A stretch of 64,000 bases of DNA from Blepharisma stoltei (lineage: Eukaryota; Ciliophora; Heterotrichea; Heterotrichida; Blepharismidae), in contig CAJZBQ010000018.1 of the NCBI GenBank assembly GCA_914767885.1, positions 310,001 through 374,000 on the forward strand, in the 5' to 3' direction. Shown piece by piece: positions 42,406 through 54,700 of the stretch. The position numbers and the translations under genes were made by a program. Below the pieces are notes generated by a model. That model was not told the DNA's origin and ran no database searches. It was given only the letters and a program-made list of their open reading frames with translations. Every line of letters begins with the position of its first letter. Position 1 is the stretch's first letter.

Positions 42406-43850
42406 ATGCTGACACCTGATATAACCTGCCAAATTTTTAGCAAACTTAAAGAAGACCCTCAAAACTTAAAGTGCTTTGACTGCCGCAAGCCAAATCCTGA
42501 TAGTTGCTTAATTAACAACGGTATCTTTTTATGCTCAGCCTGCGCTGGTAAACACTTATCAGCCTTGCCTGAACTTACTCTTATAAAGCAAACGTCAATT
42601 GATCACTGGACTAATAACTCCCCCCATCTTTGATCGAACGATTCACTGTAAAAATTGGGAAAATTAAACCCCATCCTTGATCGAACCATTTTCATATGAT
42701 GCAAATTTTTATATATATAAAAAAATATATTAGTTATCAAAAGCTTGGGAAGATGTAGCTAATGAAGTTGTTTTCAGAGACTTTGAGGCGACAGAAAGCT
42801 ACGGAGCCAACCATCCAAAGTGCTTTAGTCATCAATATAGGCTTAAAAACTCAATAATCTAAAAAATAGAAATTCTTTAAAATTTAAAATTTTTAATTCA
42901 ATAAGGAGCAAATTAAAATTTATACAGTTTAAATGGGTAACCAATAAATCAAAATATTAAAAATTGATATTTTTATGAAATTAATTTAATTTTTTGCTGT
43001 AAAAATAATTATTAAATACTCTTAACCCTATTATTTAAAAGTAAATAAAAAAATATATATAAAAATTTTTTTCCCAAAAAAATTTTTTAGCCTCCCATCC
43101 TTGATCGAACGATGGCGAGCCGTTCGATCAAGGATGGGGAGTAAGGAGATCAAAAGAATGATTGTAGGAGGAAACGCAGCATTTCGCGAATTTTTAAATT
43201 TTTATGACATTAAGCCAACAACCCCTATAAGCATAGCTTTTAGGACAAGAGCGGCAGCTTTTTACAGAGGAATGCTATTAACATTTGCTGAAAAATTACC
43301 ATTTAAAGGCACTTTCCCACCTAGAGACACAGGAAAATTAGTTTTTGAAGAAGAAGCTAAAGGAGTCTATCCAGAACTAGCCCCGAGATCAATGTCAGCG
43401 CCTGTGATCACTGAACAAATAAAGGCTTATAATCAAGAACAAAAGGCAAAAACATCCCAAAATGAAGGAGGAAGGCTTTCCAATGTCTACGGAAAAATCA
43501 CAAATGCAGGAAATCAAGCTTTTGCAAAGGTAGAACAATTCGGCCAAACCCCAAAAATGAAAGAAATTGAAGCTAAAATGTTGAAAATTGTGGACAAAGT
43601 TGGAAAAAATGTTACAAATTTTGTAGACGTTATTACTGGGAGACCTAAATCTCTTGATTTAACAAAGGTAATGTATTTAGAAATAGCAAATAGTCCACTG
43701 CATACTTATGATAAGATTAACGTTGATCAGAAATCACAGCAGGTAAAAGTGGAAGCAATGACTGCTTTAAATAGATTTACTACAGATGAGGAAGAAGAAA
43801 AACAGATGGCAGAATTTCCTGAGCCTGGGATTCAAACTAAAGGACTATAA
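42406..43850 (+). CDS. ArfGAP-fold protein without the arginine finger
   Basis: A 305 aa protein after removing the IES at 42615-43141. The ArfGAP zinc finger CFDCRKPNPDSCLINNGIFL then CSAC is followed by DHWTNKEIKRMIVGGNAAFREFL, the conserved helix. The catalytic Arg of the family (in the HRxLG motif after the last Cys) is replaced: the sequence reads GKHLSALPEL. GAP activity is thus doubtful. The C-terminal half is helical with no known domain. Start MLTPDI at 42406; a Met at 42343 in frame is an alternative. Confidence 0.85.
42615..43141. mobile_element. F3 IES, 527 bp, in ArfGAP gene
   Basis: TAA flanks (42615-42617; 43142-43144). The ends CTCCCCCCATCTTTGATCGAAC and complement, and inner copies CCCATCCTTGATCGAAC, mirror the F1 architecture with a different unit. 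It holds a 39-codon coding-like island (about 42740-42860). Confidence 0.87.
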
Positions 43851-44786
43851 ATGATATTAAAATATTCAAAATATTGGTTAGAGTTCTTTTTTAATAAATT
43901 AATTGTGACCGATAATGATAAAGAATATATGAGTCTGAAATTTCTTTGCCACTTTGATAGATTAAGCATTAGCCCAATAGCTAAAAGCTTGAAAAACGGC
44001 TATAATACCAAACTTCACTCCATCTTATCTATTTAAAAATCTATTTAGACTAGCTGAGATTGTAAACCCAAATTTATTCGATCACAGGAAAAAAAGTTTA
44101 AATACACATAATGAACGAAGCATTAAAAAGAAAGAAGTCCGTCTATTCGCAAATTTAGATTAGGCTTTTTAGTAAAATATCATCATTTGTCTTAATAGAA
44201 TCAATAAAAATAATAAAGGATGACTGTAAATGGTTTTGTTTATCTTATTATTTATTCTTTAACTGCAAGAATATTTTGAACACTTTATATTTAGGTATAC
44301 GCCCTTCCTATAGATGGCGCATTGCGCGCCATCTATAAGAAGGGCGTATATATGCATAGCTCACAGATCATTTATGCTCGCAGCTAATTCATAAAGACTT
44401 GGGAAAAGAGCCATCTTGATTTTCTCTTTAAAAAACTTTTATTACTTTTAATCAAAAATCTTGCTGTAATTAGTATTAAATATAAAAAAACAATAAAAAT
44501 TTATCTATAATATATTAATTATTTTTAATATTTTAAACTTCAACTTAGGTTTGTATTGTTTTAATTTTCCATTTTCTATGTTAATTCGCTTTTGACCTGA
44601 TGCAGCTTATTAGCTGATCAGTCCATATTTATTGGTTTTTTATTAGAAGGTTCGTTTCACAGCCAAGCTATCAAATTCTAGCTAATATAAATATGATAGA
44701 GAATATTGAATTCCCTTTAGCAGCCTATGCCACTAATTACTGTGAAAAATTATGTATATTAGAAATTTAGAATTAATATTTTGTAG
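43851..44786. other. Intergenic with one short palindrome
   Basis: AT-rich. Apart from the F6-like hairpin at 44296-44350, nothing is recognised; a 61-codon frame at its start looks spurious. Confidence 0.5.
44296..44350. repeat. F6-like hairpin, 55 bp
   Basis: Arms of 25 bp, TATACGCCCTTCCTATAGAT plus GGCGC, inverted around a 5 bp loop with one mismatch. The TATAGATGGCGC core is shared with 54453-54604; it is TA-ended like an IES. Confidence 0.75.
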
Positions 44787-45020
44787 TTACTCTTCTTCGT
44801 CCATTGTACTTCTTCTAGATAAAGTTTTCCTATGTTTAACTCTTTCGTTTAGAATTTTATGATTGAGGATAATTGACTTAAACATTTCTTTCTTTGTGGT
44901 GCCCTTGATGCTGTATTCTGCTTTTCTAATATTTGTATTTGAAGATCTTAACCACTCAAGCATCTCTTCATTCGGAGTTTTATAAGTCTCTAATTCTTCT
45001 CGCTCAGCACAATTTCCCAT
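44787..45020 (-). CDS. Small lipidated protein, unknown
   Basis: A 77 aa frame, MGNCAEREELETYKTPNEEM..., with a consensus myristoylation/palmitoylation start (Gly2, Cys4) and a basic C-terminal half ending TLSRRSTMDEEE. No domain recognised. It has the same MGxC start as the proteins at 6760, 9136, 20563 and 23105. Confidence 0.6.
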   Translation of the reverse strand: MGNCAEREELETYKTPNEEMLEWLRSSNTNIRKAEYSIKGTTKKEMFKSIILNHKILNERVKHRKTLSRRSTMDEEE

Positions 45021-46030
45021 TTCTAATAAATGCTTTTTTTTTAATTTATAGCGATATATGGAAATATGTCTGAATTCTGGATTTGGTGAAAAATTTTGAT
45101 TAAGCCAGAACGAGCGCCAGCGACTTTTACAGGTTTATAGGTAACTTTTATAATGAAATATATTATTCTAGAAGCTTAAGCTCATTCAAATAAATAATTT
45201 ATTTCAAAATATCATTTGTCTGTTTTAGGAATTTATTATTTTTTGCATCAATAATTTATATATAGATTATTCAATAATTTGGATGCTGCTATAGCTAGCT
45301 GAGCAGTAATCCTTAATGAGCACAAGAATTAATAGAATTTGCTAATAATAGAAACTTTTGCAAAATTAATTAAGCTAATTATGCAATTCTTTTTAATTTT
45401 ATCCCATTTACTTTGAATTATACATCCAACTCAAAATTTATCGTGCTTTTCTGATTCAGATTCAATAAGAAAGGTTTTTAATTTTTTATTATATATAAAT
45501 TTGTGTTATATAGCAATTAAGTAAATAAAAAATCCTAATTTTAATCCAAAATTATTTTGGAAGAATTCTTGTATTATGATAGCATAGCATAAGATTGGGA
45601 TCGTTTAACTTATCTTGATTAAAAATTTCAGTAAGCCTAAATGTTTAATATTTCTTTCTTTCCTTCTTATCAGAATTTAATTATTTTTAAGCACTAGAAA
45701 GTCAAAGTATGCTTCAGATAAGAAGCTCAACTAGTTCGACTTCCAACCTGAGTAAATTGCTAGATCCAAATTGTATTTTATTTGTTATTTGATGGGAGCA
45801 TAACAAATTTTTCTTTATATTTTTTGAATAATCTATGCATATTATTTGCAAGGTATAATAAATATATATTCGTTCAATGGAACCTATAAATGATATGATT
45901 TATATAGAAGCCTGTTAAAGTAATTGAATTTCTGATTTACCCTTGCCAAATTAACAAAAATTATTTTTTTATTTATCCTTTTAATTTAAGCATTTGTATC
46001 ATAAAAAATATATCAAAATTAATAATTAGT
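45021..46030. other. Intergenic, nothing recognised
   Basis: One kb of AT-rich DNA without repeat ends, long frames or RNA gene features that I can support. Confidence 0.5.
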
Positions 46031-47366
46031 CTATTGTTTTTCTATCTGATCACTCACTTTCTGCTTTTTATTTTTCTTATTTTGTATTTTTAACTTATGC
46101 TTCTGCAAATGTGATCTAACTTGAATTTTTGTTCTTGTCCCAATGTGCTTTGCAATTTCATCTAGATCGCTTTCGCCAAGTTTTTCTAAGGCTTCTAAAA
46201 ATTTGGACTCTTCTTCTTCTGTTCACCTGCATTCTTGGCGTGATTTTTTTGGAGGCGAAGGCTTTTGATGCTTTTGTGCAGATTCAATCATCAATTGAAA
46301 ATATTCACCTGCAAAAGCTTCCTGCAATCTTTCTAACTCTCCCCCCCCATTTAATAACGAACACTTTTTTTGTTCGTTATTAAATGGGGTCTAAATTATA
46401 AAATTTTTTGGAACAAAAATATATATAAAATTTATATTAAATATCTATGAATTTTTTTATAAAAATTTCAATTAAAGAGTTAATAATAATAAAGGATTCA
46501 AATGATGGCAACAGAAAGAGAAAGCGCCTAAATGAAAGCGAAAAGATAACTATTGCTAACTCCCCACCCCTCCGTGAGCGAACAAAAACCATTAGAAAAA
46601 TCCCTCACCCTCCGTTAGCGAATAAAATTTTATTTAATAGAAAAATTTTTTATGGAAAAAATTTTGATATATAAATGATAATTATTATAATGAAATCTGG
46701 AGCTAGTTCTGTTTAATTTTAAGCAAATTACGTTTTAAAACATAAATTCTACAAATTCAATTAATATTTGCTTTCCAATTTTTGCGAATTAGGATTTTTT
46801 TAAATTTCGAAAAAACAATTTTCTATAAAATTTATCCAAAAAAAATTAACCCCCTTCGTAAGCGAACGAGATTTTTTTGTTCACTCACGGAGCGGGGGAG
46901 TAAAGCAACAGCTTAAGATTAAGCCACTATTAACTTATTAGCTCTTATTTATTATTCTTTGCTCGATTATATTTGTACTTATCTTATTCTAACTACTTAA
47001 AATTAGTAAACTATATAAAGACTAAATTAGCTTATGTAAATTTTATAGTAAATTTTGTTCGTTATTAAATGAGGCCTAAGGAAAGATTTTTAGGAAAAAA
47101 TGACGGTTTTGTTCGTTATTAAATGGGGGGAGTAAGCTATTAATTTTCTTTTGGTCGCTAGATGATATCGGAATATAATGCTGAAAAAGCATATTCGGAG
47201 TATCCGGCAGAGAATCACCAATTTGAGTCAGGGTTAAAATATTATTGTACAACTTATTTAGCGCTTTGATGTCAGGGACAAAGGGGTTTTGATTTTGAGT
47301 TTTAATTATACCTGTAATCAAAGATTGGTTTTGCGCTAAAATTCCATCTATATTAGGTTGTTCCAT
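46031..47366 (-). CDS. Myb/SANT protein of the SHxQK type
   Basis: A 178 aa putative transcription factor after removing a 799 bp IES (46334-47132). The C-terminal single Myb repeat reads WTEEEESKFLEALEKLGESD then IAKHIGTRTKIQVRSHLQKH, the SHAQKY class. Its first Trp is coded by TGA (RQECRWTEEEE). The tail is basic (KKNKKQK). The N-terminal half is helical with no domain. Start taken at MEQPNIDG (47366); an in-frame ATG at 47429 would add 21 residues. Confidence 0.85.
46334..47132. mobile_element. F4 IES, 799 bp, in Myb gene, with nested F1
   Basis: TAA flanks (46334-46336; 47133-47135). Ends CTCTCCCCCCCCATTTAATAAC followed by GAACA, with inner copies of ATTTAATAACGAACA at both ends. A complete F1 element (46557-46900) sits inside. 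Collapse gives KKINSLERLQEAF. Confidence 0.88.
46557..46900. mobile_element. F1 element nested in F4 IES, 344 bp
   Basis: TAA flanks (46557-46559; 46901-46903), ends CTCCCCACCCCTCCGTGAGC and complement. A younger insertion than the F4 host. Confidence 0.87.
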
Positions 47367-47458
47367 TTTATTACGATTTTTATTTACTCCAATAAGAACG
47401 TTAAAAAAATTAATAGATTTTATATGCATAAAATAATAATTTTTAATGCAATTATATT

Positions 47459-50400
47459 TTATATATCAGAGTTAGAAGATTTAAAACGCTTTTTCGCTGG
47501 AGTTTGATCAGATGAAGAAATAATTCTCTTTGCTGGCATATCGTAGTCTTCTGAAGAACTTTCAATTGGGTCATCAGATTCCTCAGCCTTTTTGGTTGCC
47601 GATTTAAATGGTGTTAAAATCTTATTAGGGTCTTGAGAGTGCAGTTTCTGTATAAAGCTCGCTGCTAAGTTTATGCTTTCTTCATATAAGTCTTCCATAT
47701 GCTCTTCCAGTTCAGGATCAAGTACTGCTGCAAATTTCTTATCTTTTTCTATAGTAATTTCAATTGCTTTTTGTATAGAATTCAAACAAGTCTTATCTTT
47801 GATTTCTTTAGCAAGTTTATTTAAAAGCTTTGCAGCTAGATAAGACTCCTTAGGAGTGAATGAATAAAAGTTTGCCTGTGCGATCATTCTTGGATAAATT
47901 TTGGCTTGAGAAAAGGTTAGATTATTCAAGGTCTCTTTGCTTAAGTAGTAAAACATATTGAAATGCAGATTGACTGTAGGGGTAAATTTTGCGTGCTCCC
48001 TTAAGTAGTCAGGGTTGAGATATAAAAATACAAAGCTGAAAATTCTGTTTAAATTCACCTGGGAAAGGTCTAAAGTTTGGAATGAGCCAATTTCAGTTTT
48101 ATTTAACTGGTTCGTTATGACAGAAAGAACCATCTTGAAAGATTCAGCCAAACACATAGCATTTTTCTCACAAAGAAGAGAATAATGAGTGAAAAACACA
48201 TGTAAAACCTGCTTTATTGAATCAGGCGAATCTTGATCAAAAAACAATAGCAACAGCTTAGTAAGCACAGGCTCTCCATGCTTGATTTTTTCTAATAGCA
48301 ATAATTTGCATAATCCTTCACACGTCAAAGCTTGCATGTATGAGTTATTAGAATCCAAATAGCTTGCAGCAATAGCAAATACAGTTTGTCCTGAGCATGA
48401 AAGGTCTTCATCATTGTCTTGAATCATCTCATCTTCATCTTCTTTTAATATTTCAAAGACCATGAAAAAGTCCAAAACAGCTCTCAGTGCTAAGAATTCA
48501 ATTAAAGTGTCTTCTTTTTTGTCTAGGACTGTTTTAAAAATATATAAATATTCTCTACACCTATCGTATTTCAGCAAGCAATGCAGCCCTAAACTTTCAA
48601 TTGCAAGACATGGGATATAAGTGTCGGTGAACTTAAAAGCAGGATATATTAAAGTGTTTATGATTTCTGAAGCATCTGCATCAATATCCCCTTGTTTCGA
48701 ATTTCTCAGCATTTCTGAGTGCAGCATAAGTGATCTATACAAAATCAATAAAATTTCATGCTCTAAGTGGTTGAGCTCTTCTTCCATTTTATTGACCTGC
48801 TGCAATACTTCTTCATACTGCTGTTTTACTTTTATGGCGTCTGAATATTCTCCTCTATCAATCAACCTTTCTTTTTCATTTTCCAAAGCTTCAATTTCAT
48901 CATCTAGCTCAGTGATTTTTCCTAATAAAGCTTCTCTTTTTTCAAGCATAGATGGTGGCCTTTGGGTGTCCTCCACAAACACCCTGATATTTTCATCTTC
49001 TATAGGCGCAATCAATGGGTCTCTAATTTCATTGATAATTTCTATCATAATTCTGCAAAATTCAGTCTCATATTCTTTTTGAAGCTGCTTTATTAAACTG
49101 ACTGAAAGACTTAGCACATCTTGAGCACGATAATAAAAATAGTCAGTTTGGCCGACACAGTTATAAGCATCTTCAATTTGTGCTGAGGCGTTTACTTCTG
49201 GCACAGCAAGTGGAAGCTTAAAGCAAACTTCTCTATAAGTGTCTAGCAATTTTTGACGAGAAAACTCTTCACCTCGGTCTATGCAGTATGATATTAAAAT
49301 CATGTTTTGAGCGAAAAATAAATCAGGCTGCTGTTGATAAAACAGCACAAGTTGGCATAAAAGGTCGACATCGGGGATGACCTTTTCTAATATTTCTTCA
49401 TGACTTCCTTTGAGGTATTCGGTAATAACTCTTAAAAGAAGCATTGATGTTTTTGATATCGACGACTGAGTATTTTTTCCTGGTGTGTTTATAGCTGAGC
49501 ATAAGCTAGGGAATAAAACTTGTTTGAGAAGCTCACTTAAATCTGCTGGGGAAACTATAGTTTCACATACAAGTTTAATGCATTTGGTAACTTCTCTTTG
49601 ATATTTCTTTTCTAATGTATTGATTTCAAGCAAAGTTGTAAAATATACAATAGCTTCGTATTCCTGGGCTTCTTCTTTGTGGGCTTCTTGTTTAAACCAA
49701 CTGAAGAAAGACGAAATTATTTTTCTGGCTTCGTCCCTAATTTTTTCACTTCTGTCTTTAACTGATAAAGATACAATTTCTCTTCGGATTTCTAGGGGAA
49801 GTTCACTGAATAGCACTTCTTGCAGTCTTTTGCAAGCTGCTTGTCTTACGCTTTCTTCTTTATCACAAAGTCTTCCTCCTATGCAGATTTTTGTTTTTTC
49901 ATTCATTGGCATCAAATTGACGGCTTGTTTTCTGACGTCTTGTAAAGGATCGTAATTCATAACTTTTTCTATCTCTTCTAGCATATTAAGCTTTGCTGCT
50001 AAATGTATTGAAAAATATCTTACAGGAGAATATTTATCTTTCAAAAGCACCTTTGTGTTTTCAATCATCTTACTCCCTTAAACCAGAGAGATTTTGCCCT
50101 TGATGCGCAGAGTTTTTGTTTTATAGAAAATTTTATAAAATATTTATTAGAGAAATTTGTGGATTTTTATAATTCGCTAATTTGATTTGCTAATTATTTT
50201 AAAATGCCAATTGATAAGATTAGTCAATGAAAATAGCAAACAGTAATATAATTTATGCACCAGATAGATCGCTGCACCCCAGCAGAATTTTAACTAGAAA
50301 AATATTGTTCAAGACACTTTCATTATAGAGTCTAAGTCTGATTAGGCATCTTTAACCATAATCGGAGATTTGCCATTTTGTTTTTTACTTTTCAAAAAAA

Positions 50401-51463
50401 ATGACAAGTTAATTTTAAATTTAAAATGGATGGTCAATAATGATCTAAAAAATTTCTATAAAAATATTTAATATTAAATTTTTAAAAAAATTAGAATTTT
50501 CACTATATATGCTTGCTCTCATGGACGGAGTTAGTGAAAATGTGGTCTGGGATATCTAGAACATCACAAAAGTTCATAGCAATAAGTCTTTCGAGCATCC
50601 ATACGCAGCCTAATCTTGTAGGCTTTTCCTTAGCTTCACATCCTTGTAGCATAAATAATTAATGGTGGCGACAACAAAATATGTCCATGCTGACAGCACA
50701 CCGCTTTGGGCGCCTAATTCGCTTTATAGATTAAAAAAGATTTAGGTTCTTTAATCCTAACCCTTAGCTTGCCTAGAGCAGCCGTATGGGGTGGTTTAAC
50801 CTTTGGAGTCAGCTGGTGACTATTCCAGTCCAAGAATTAGTTATACGGATGGTTTTGCGCTATGGGTTTTTCTCTGCCGGTTCCGAGGGCCATGGTTCTA
50901 TTTTCCTGAGTGTCAGACAATCGACAGGAGGTATTGGGCTATCTTTACCTCCATAGCACCAGATGGCGTACTGACAGGGTGCCTTCCTAGCCCGTCGAGA
51001 TTCTTGGGGATCACAGTGCAAGCCCTGCTCCTAGAGAAGCACTGTTCCAAATAGCGATTGATATCCGCTCGGCAAGCAGGTTAGTGTTGGTCGAATGCGT
51101 GCAAGGCATCAAATTTGGAAGACACTAAGACTCTTAATTTATTTGTAGCATAAGTTTCATTATAGCAACGACAGTTCTGAGTATATTTTTGATATCATTT
51201 TCACTGTCAAAGGTAGAGACTTTTTTCTTGAGTTCGTCGAGGACGGCTACAATTACTTTCATACCTCTTTCTGAGGCAGGATCTCGACGAAATTGAGGAA
51301 TCAGCTGTAAAGCGACGTTTTGAATGGCTCTACTAAAGCTTACTGGGTCAGCATCGAAATGAGTGACAAGCTCATTTACGTAGCGTTTTGGGACTGATTT
51401 GTATGTGACAGCTTTAGTTAGAGCGATATGACATAAAGCAAAGACATTATCGGCTGCAGCCAT
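47459..51463 (-). CDS. NCAPG: Condensin subunit CAP-G / Cnd3
   Basis: A HEAT-repeat subunit of condensin that binds DNA and compacts mitotic chromosomes. It is 1014 aa after removing an IES (50070-50530) and a SINE-like insert (50652-51150), the length of animal CAP-G. The N-terminus (RDPASERGMKVIVAVLDELK) and the restored junction HIFTKMIENTKVLLKDKYSP then VRYFSIHLAAKL match CAP-G. The Cnd3 domain contains DTYIPCLAIESLGLHCLLKY. The C-terminal tail is Ser/Asp-rich and basic (PAKRIISSSD, PAKKRFKSSNSD), likely CDK-regulated. Without excision only a short N-terminal piece would be made. Confidence 0.92.
50070..50530. mobile_element. IES, 461 bp, in CAP-G
   Basis: TTA flanks (50070-50072; 50531-50533). 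Ends CTCCCTTAAACCAGAGAGAT and CTCCGTCCATGAGAGCAAGC are related to F1. Collapse gives DHIFTKMIENTK. Confidence 0.82.
50652..51150 (+). mobile_element. SINE-like insertion/IES, 499 bp, in CAP-G
   Basis: Direct repeat TTGTAGCATAA (50644-50654; 51143-51153) with internal TAs. Starts ATAATTAATGGTGGCGACAA; GC-rich. Collapse gives IMKLMLQGCEAKEKP. Confidence 0.83.
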
Positions 51464-51735
51464 TTAAAATTATTAGCCCGCCAGAAATTAGAGGAAAGAC
51501 GAGTTAAGAAATAATAAGGTTTACTGGTATAGGATAGAATAGGGATTTAGGACGAATAGGCTAGCCATCATATTTGAGCTTGATATTTGAATTTTAGAAG
51601 TTTTACAATTAATATTGATCTAAAAAGATTTATTATAAAATTAAGATTAATTTTTCATTTCATATTAGCTGATTTTTATGCATAATAACTAACAATTTTT
51701 GCAGTTAATTTCTTCCCATTAATTTTCATAATAAA

Positions 51736-54700
51736 ATGCTTACCTCATCTTGATCGAGGGATTCCATATAAATTTCCTAATAATTGAAATTAATCCCTAC
51801 CTTTGATAGAACAATTTTCATATCTGCAAATATGAGCAAATCCCGAGCTCCTTCAAATCTGGCAGCTTATCTTGATAATAATAATAATGGATTTTAGTGA
51901 TTAAATCGCATAATCGCTATTAAGCGATTCTAATGCATTTATAGTGTATTTATAATATACTCTTAAATTGCGGCTACTATTCTGAAATATTTTCGAAAAA
52001 AAAAATTAATAAAGCATTTGCATGCAATTATTTTGTTATTCCATTCTTGATCAAACTACGGGGCTCATTTGGCCAAGGAATGGGAGGTTTAGAGGCCGAA
52101 GATCATTTTCTTGGAAACTTTTGCAGAGCAAAGAACACCCTGACTTCAAAATTGTCTCTAACATTTACACACACGATCCATTAGGATCAAAAGTCATCCA
52201 TCTCAAAACAACAGACAACCACAAAGCATTTGCCTCACTATTCCGTACAACTCCAGACAACAGCAAAGGAACCCCTCATTGTTTGGAGCATATCGCCTTA
52301 TGTGGTTCTGAGAAATTTCCAGTCCGAGACCCATTTTTCAAAATGATAAGCCGATCACTAAACTCCTATATGAATGCATGAACAGGGCCAGACTTCACAA
52401 TGTATCCTTTCAGCACACAAAACGACAAAGACTTTTCCAATTTATTAAGCATCTACTTAGACGCTAGTTTTTTCCCACTTATAACATACCCAAATTTCCG
52501 TCAAGAAGCATGGCGGACAGAGTTCGAAGAAGGAAAATTAGAATACAAAGGTGTTGTTTTCAATGAAATGAAAGCCACCATCACAGACTCAAATGACTTT
52601 TTTATTCATCTTATAAATAAATATCTATTAGAAGGCACAACTTATCAGTATAACTCTGGAGGAGATCCTAAAGAAATCCCATTACTATCTTATGAAGAAT
52701 TAAAAGAATTCCATAGGAAGTTTTATCATCCTTCCAATGCGACTTTTATGTTTTATGGAGATATGGATATACAGAAATATCTGCAAGAGCTAGAAGAAAA
52801 TGCTTTGAATAAATTCCAAAAATTAGAAATGGATACTAGCGTAGGCTTAGCTGTAAAAAGGAGTGAGCCACTTTATATAAATGCAAAGTTTCCTGCTGAT
52901 GAGGTATCAGTTGACCCAGACAAACAAGGAAAATTCGCAATCTCTTATTTGTGTCCAGAGATGTCAAAAGATCCTTATTTTAATTTTTGTATGAGTGTGT
53001 TGAGCTCATCTTTAATTGATGGCCAAAATACCCCACTTTATAAAGCTCTGCTAGAGACACAATTAGGTAAATCTTTTCTTTCTGGGACAGGGTTTGATGC
53101 ATCATCAAAGGAGTCTACTTTTACAATAGGCTTAAATGGGATTAAAGAGTCAGATAAAGAAGCTATAGAAAAAGCTATTTTCCAGACATTAGAAAACTGT
53201 GCAGAAAATGGGATTGATAGAAACTTGATTGATTCTTCAATCCATCAGATAGAAATCAGAGTAAAGCAGGTAAAATCCAATTTTGGGCTGATGCTAATGT
53301 CCTCTATGGTTCCTTTTGTGCTTCATAATGGTGATCCATTAACTCCATTATATATTAATGAATATGTAAATAGACTAAGACAAGATTTAGCTGAAGGAAA
53401 GCCAGTTTTCCAAAATTTAATCACAGAGCATTTATTAAAAAACAAAAATAGAGTCACAATTTTAGGAGTGCCTGACACAAAATATGCAGAAAAACTAATT
53501 GAAGAAGAAAATAATAGATTAAAATCACTTGAAGAAAAGCTCACAGAAGAAGAGAAAAAAAATCTCGAAGAAGAAGCTAAAGCTTTATTAGAAGACCAAG
53601 AAAAGCCACAAAACGTCGATTTGCTTCCTACACTAATGGTTAGCGATATCGACCCTAAAATTGATTTGATTGACTATACATTCCAAACAAAAGTAAACGA
53701 AATCCCAGCTAAGTTTATAGAGCAACCGACAAATGGAATAAGCTATATTCGTCTAAAAATCGACATCTCGAATTTGCCTGAAAGACTAAAACCTTTCCTT
53801 CCATTATACAATCGCCTTGTAAACCAAGTTGGCACTAAAAAACACTCTCACGGTGATTTTGACAATTTAAAGGACATGTATACAGTTTCAGGGGTTTCCT
53901 GCTCTTCAATAGTCGCTTGTGAAAATGATTCACTTGATAGCCACACTGAGCAGCTATCATATAAAATCGCATTTTTAGATAGAAATATAGACAAAGGATT
54001 TGAAATTTTTTCTGAGTTTTTGAATGATATTATTTTTTCTGAGCATGACCACATCAGCAGACTAATACAAAGAAGCGTGAAAAGTAGAACAGATGAGCTG
54101 AATAATGAGGGGATGAGCTACGCAACTAGTGTTTCGTCAGCTTCTTTAAGCCCAGCAGGGAATGCATATGAAGGATTAAAAATACTTCAGCATGACTGTT
54201 TAATAGCGAATAGTTTATTAAGCCAAGAAACTTCTGAGCATACTTTGTCCGACATTGCAAGCAAGCTTCATGAAATTCACCAGTTCTTGATGCAGAGGAA
54301 GAATATGGAAGTATTAGTCCACACATCAGAACTGAACAGCTTAAAAGAAATTTTCATTCAAAAAATCGGAGAGCTCTCAAGTGGATTTGAGCTGGAAAAT
54401 AGAAAGTTTTTATATGAAGGAAGCTATAAGTTACCATTTTCTCCAGCATTGATATAGAAATCTCCCATAGATGGCGCTGTTTGCCCTTGATTTGCCCATG
54501 AGGAAAAATTTTTGGTTTGACCAAACCATATGGTACTGGTCGAACAAAAATTTTCCCCAGTGGGCAAATCAAGGGCAAACAGCGCCATCTATGGGAAATT
54601 TCTATACGTGAATATTACACTTTGCCGATGCAAGTAAATTACGTTATTGAAGCAGTCAAAGGAACTTCATTACTAAGTGCAGATCATGGCCCGCTTAGCA

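Noticed and set aside
43851-44036. 61-codon frame directly after the ArfGAP stop
   Set aside because: AT-rich, starts at the base after the stop codon, no domain or composition bias of a protein.
48621-49955. Long antisense frames within condensin CAP-G
   Set aside because: Shadow frames of a strongly supported 1014 aa protein.
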